From: Zoogloeaceae bacterium
Lineage (GTDB): Bacteria > Pseudomonadota > Gammaproteobacteria > Burkholderiales > Rhodocyclaceae
Direction of reading: 5' to 3'
Assembly (NCBI GenBank): GCA_015657735.1
Contig: SSSX01000246.1
Coordinates: forward strand, 1 to 20,877
DNA length: 20,877 nt
Below are positions 19,934-20,877 of this stretch, in pieces. A program made the translations under genes and the position numbers. The notes beneath the pieces were generated by a model, which saw only the letters and a program-made list of their open reading frames with translations, made no database searches and was not told where the DNA came from. The number at the start of each line of letters is the position of its first letter. Within the stretch, counting starts at the first letter, position 1.

Positions 19934-20877
19934 ATGCGCATCGAACACATCCGCCAGCGCCTTGCCGAACTGGGCGCCAAACCCGTGCATATCCAGCGCG
20001 TGCTGCGCGCGTGGACCCACGCCCTGCCGCTCGACGCGGGGCCGGCGCGGCGCGGGCCGATGCTCCCGCAGCCGGTGCGCGACGCCTTGCCGGCGCTGGC
20101 CGCCGAGCTCGACGGGCTGGCGCGGCTGCGTTCGGCGCATCCGGCCGACGACGGATCGGCGCGCCTCCTGGTCGAACTGCCCGACGCGCAGACCGTGGAG
20201 AGCGTGCTGCTGCCGCGGGACGGCCTGTGCGTGTCGAGCCAGGTCGGCTGCGCGGTGGGCTGCGTGTTCTGCATGACCGGCCGCGACGGTCTGCTGCGCC
20301 AGGTCGGCAGCGCCGAGATCGTCGCCCAGGTGGTGCTGGCGCGGCGTCAGCGCGCGGTGAAGAAGGTGGTTTTCATGGGGATGGGCGAGCCGGCCCACAA
20401 TCTCGACAACGTCATCGAGGCGATCGAGCTGCTCGGCAGCGAGGGCGGCATCGGCCACAAGAATCTGGTCTTCTCGACGGTCGGCGACCGCCGCGTCTTC
20501 GAGCGCCTGCCCGCGCTGACGGTCAAACCGGCGCTGGCCTTGTCGCTGCACACCAGCCGCGCCGGGCTGCGCGCCGAACTGCTGCCCAAGGCGCCGCGCA
20601 TCGATCCCGACGAACTGGTCGAACTCGGCGAAGCCTACGCGCGGCGCACCGGCTACCCGATCCAGTATCAATGGACGCTGATCGAAGGCGTCAACGACAG
20701 CCCGGAAGAACTCGACGGCATCGTCCGCCTGTTGTCGGGCAAATACGCGATCATGAACATGATCCCGTACAACACCATCCCCGACCTTCCCTTCCGCCGC
20801 CCGGCGTGGGACAAGGCCGCCGACATCGCACGCCAGCTCCACCGCCGCGGCATCCTCACCAAGCTGCGCAATTCGGC
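19934..20877 (+). CDS. RlmN/Cfr-type radical SAM RNA methyltransferase (C-terminus cut off)
   Basis: Partial: 314 codons from the ATG at 19934, open to the right edge. The radical SAM cluster motif is C-x3-C-x2-C (Cys106, Cys110, Cys113 in GCAVGCVFCMTG). LCVSSQVGC places Cys99 seven residues before it, exactly as Cys118 precedes Cys125 in E. coli RlmN; this Cys resolves the methyl-RNA adduct. VVFMGMGEP is the SAM-binding GEP region, and ALSLHTSR, WTLIEGVNDS and NMIPYNTIP match later strands. The second methyl-carrying Cys (Cys355 in E. coli) would lie beyond the window. The N-terminal domain is about 19 residues shorter than in E. coli RlmN and parts differ (KAPRID, YPIQYQW). It may therefore be a paralog rather than the housekeeping A2503 enzyme. 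Confidence 0.9.
   Translation, partial: MRIEHIRQRLAELGAKPVHIQRVLRAWTHALPLDAGPARRGPMLPQPVRDALPALAAELDGLARLRSAHPADDGSARLLVELPDAQTVESVLLPRDGLCVSSQVGCAVGCVFCMTGRDGLLRQVGSAEIVAQVVLARRQRAVKKVVFMGMGEPAHNLDNVIEAIELLGSEGGIGHKNLVFSTVGDRRVFERLPALTVKPALALSLHTSRAGLRAELLPKAPRIDPDELVELGEAYARRTGYPIQYQWTLIEGVNDSPEELDGIVRLLSGKYAIMNMIPYNTIPDLPFRRPAWDKAADIARQLHRRGILTKLRNS

Noticed and set aside
19577..20842. A 421-codon minus-strand frame opposite the RlmN-like gene
   Set aside because: The plus-strand frame holds the radical SAM motif and all RlmN blocks without interruption, so this one is a shadow.

Overview
The window looks like a chromosomal segment of a high-GC Gram-negative bacterium, most likely a betaproteobacterium (Rhodocyclales-like). 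This is inferred from codon use, the protein families and the outer-membrane and periplasmic proteins, not from a search. It holds 16 genes, two of them cut by the window edges. I see no tRNA, rRNA, CRISPR array, insertion sequence or phage gene. Coding density is high: the longest gene-free gap is about 160 bp, so there is no empty stretch over 300 bp.

Region 1 (1-4369) has a visibly lower GC content than the rest. A LysR-type regulator (3476-4369, +) is divergent from a four-gene minus-strand operon. In transcription order the operon encodes an aldo/keto reductase, a secreted cupin-carboxymuconolactone decarboxylase fusion, a secreted esterase-713-like alpha/beta hydrolase, and a second secreted alpha/beta hydrolase that runs off the left edge. 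A good candidate promoter and a LysR-type dyad lie in the 142-bp divergent gap. This looks like a regulated small-molecule or carbonyl/ester detoxification or catabolic module.

Region 2 (4443-11746, all minus) is the most unusual part. A polyamine-type ABC importer (ATPase, two permeases; potG-potH-potI order, overlapping genes) is followed by a PstS-like periplasmic binding protein, then a hybrid sensor kinase (HisKA-HATPase-REC-REC-HPt). The polyamine-type binding protein comes only at the end. A second binding protein and a complete phosphorelay kinase are thus inserted between the transporter core and its presumed solute receptor. Upstream of potG lies a striking triple repeat, ATTGTTGC / GCAACAAT / ATTGTTGC, a probable operator.

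Region 3 (11887-17720): a class III Old Yellow Enzyme (XenA/YqjM type, +) converges on a very large hybrid sensor kinase with a Cache-like periplasmic domain and three PAS domains. Upstream of that kinase on the same strand is a GT4 glycosyltransferase resembling the MgtA/PimB mannosyltransferase group.

Region 4 (17881-20877): a small outer-membrane beta-barrel-like protein whose only two cysteines sit at the mature N-terminus converges, with a 17-bp overlap, on a TlpA-type thiol-disulfide oxidoreductase. The TlpA gene overlaps an upstream PhnB-like VOC protein gene by 14 bp. Divergent from these is an RlmN/Cfr-type radical SAM RNA methyltransferase that runs off the right edge.
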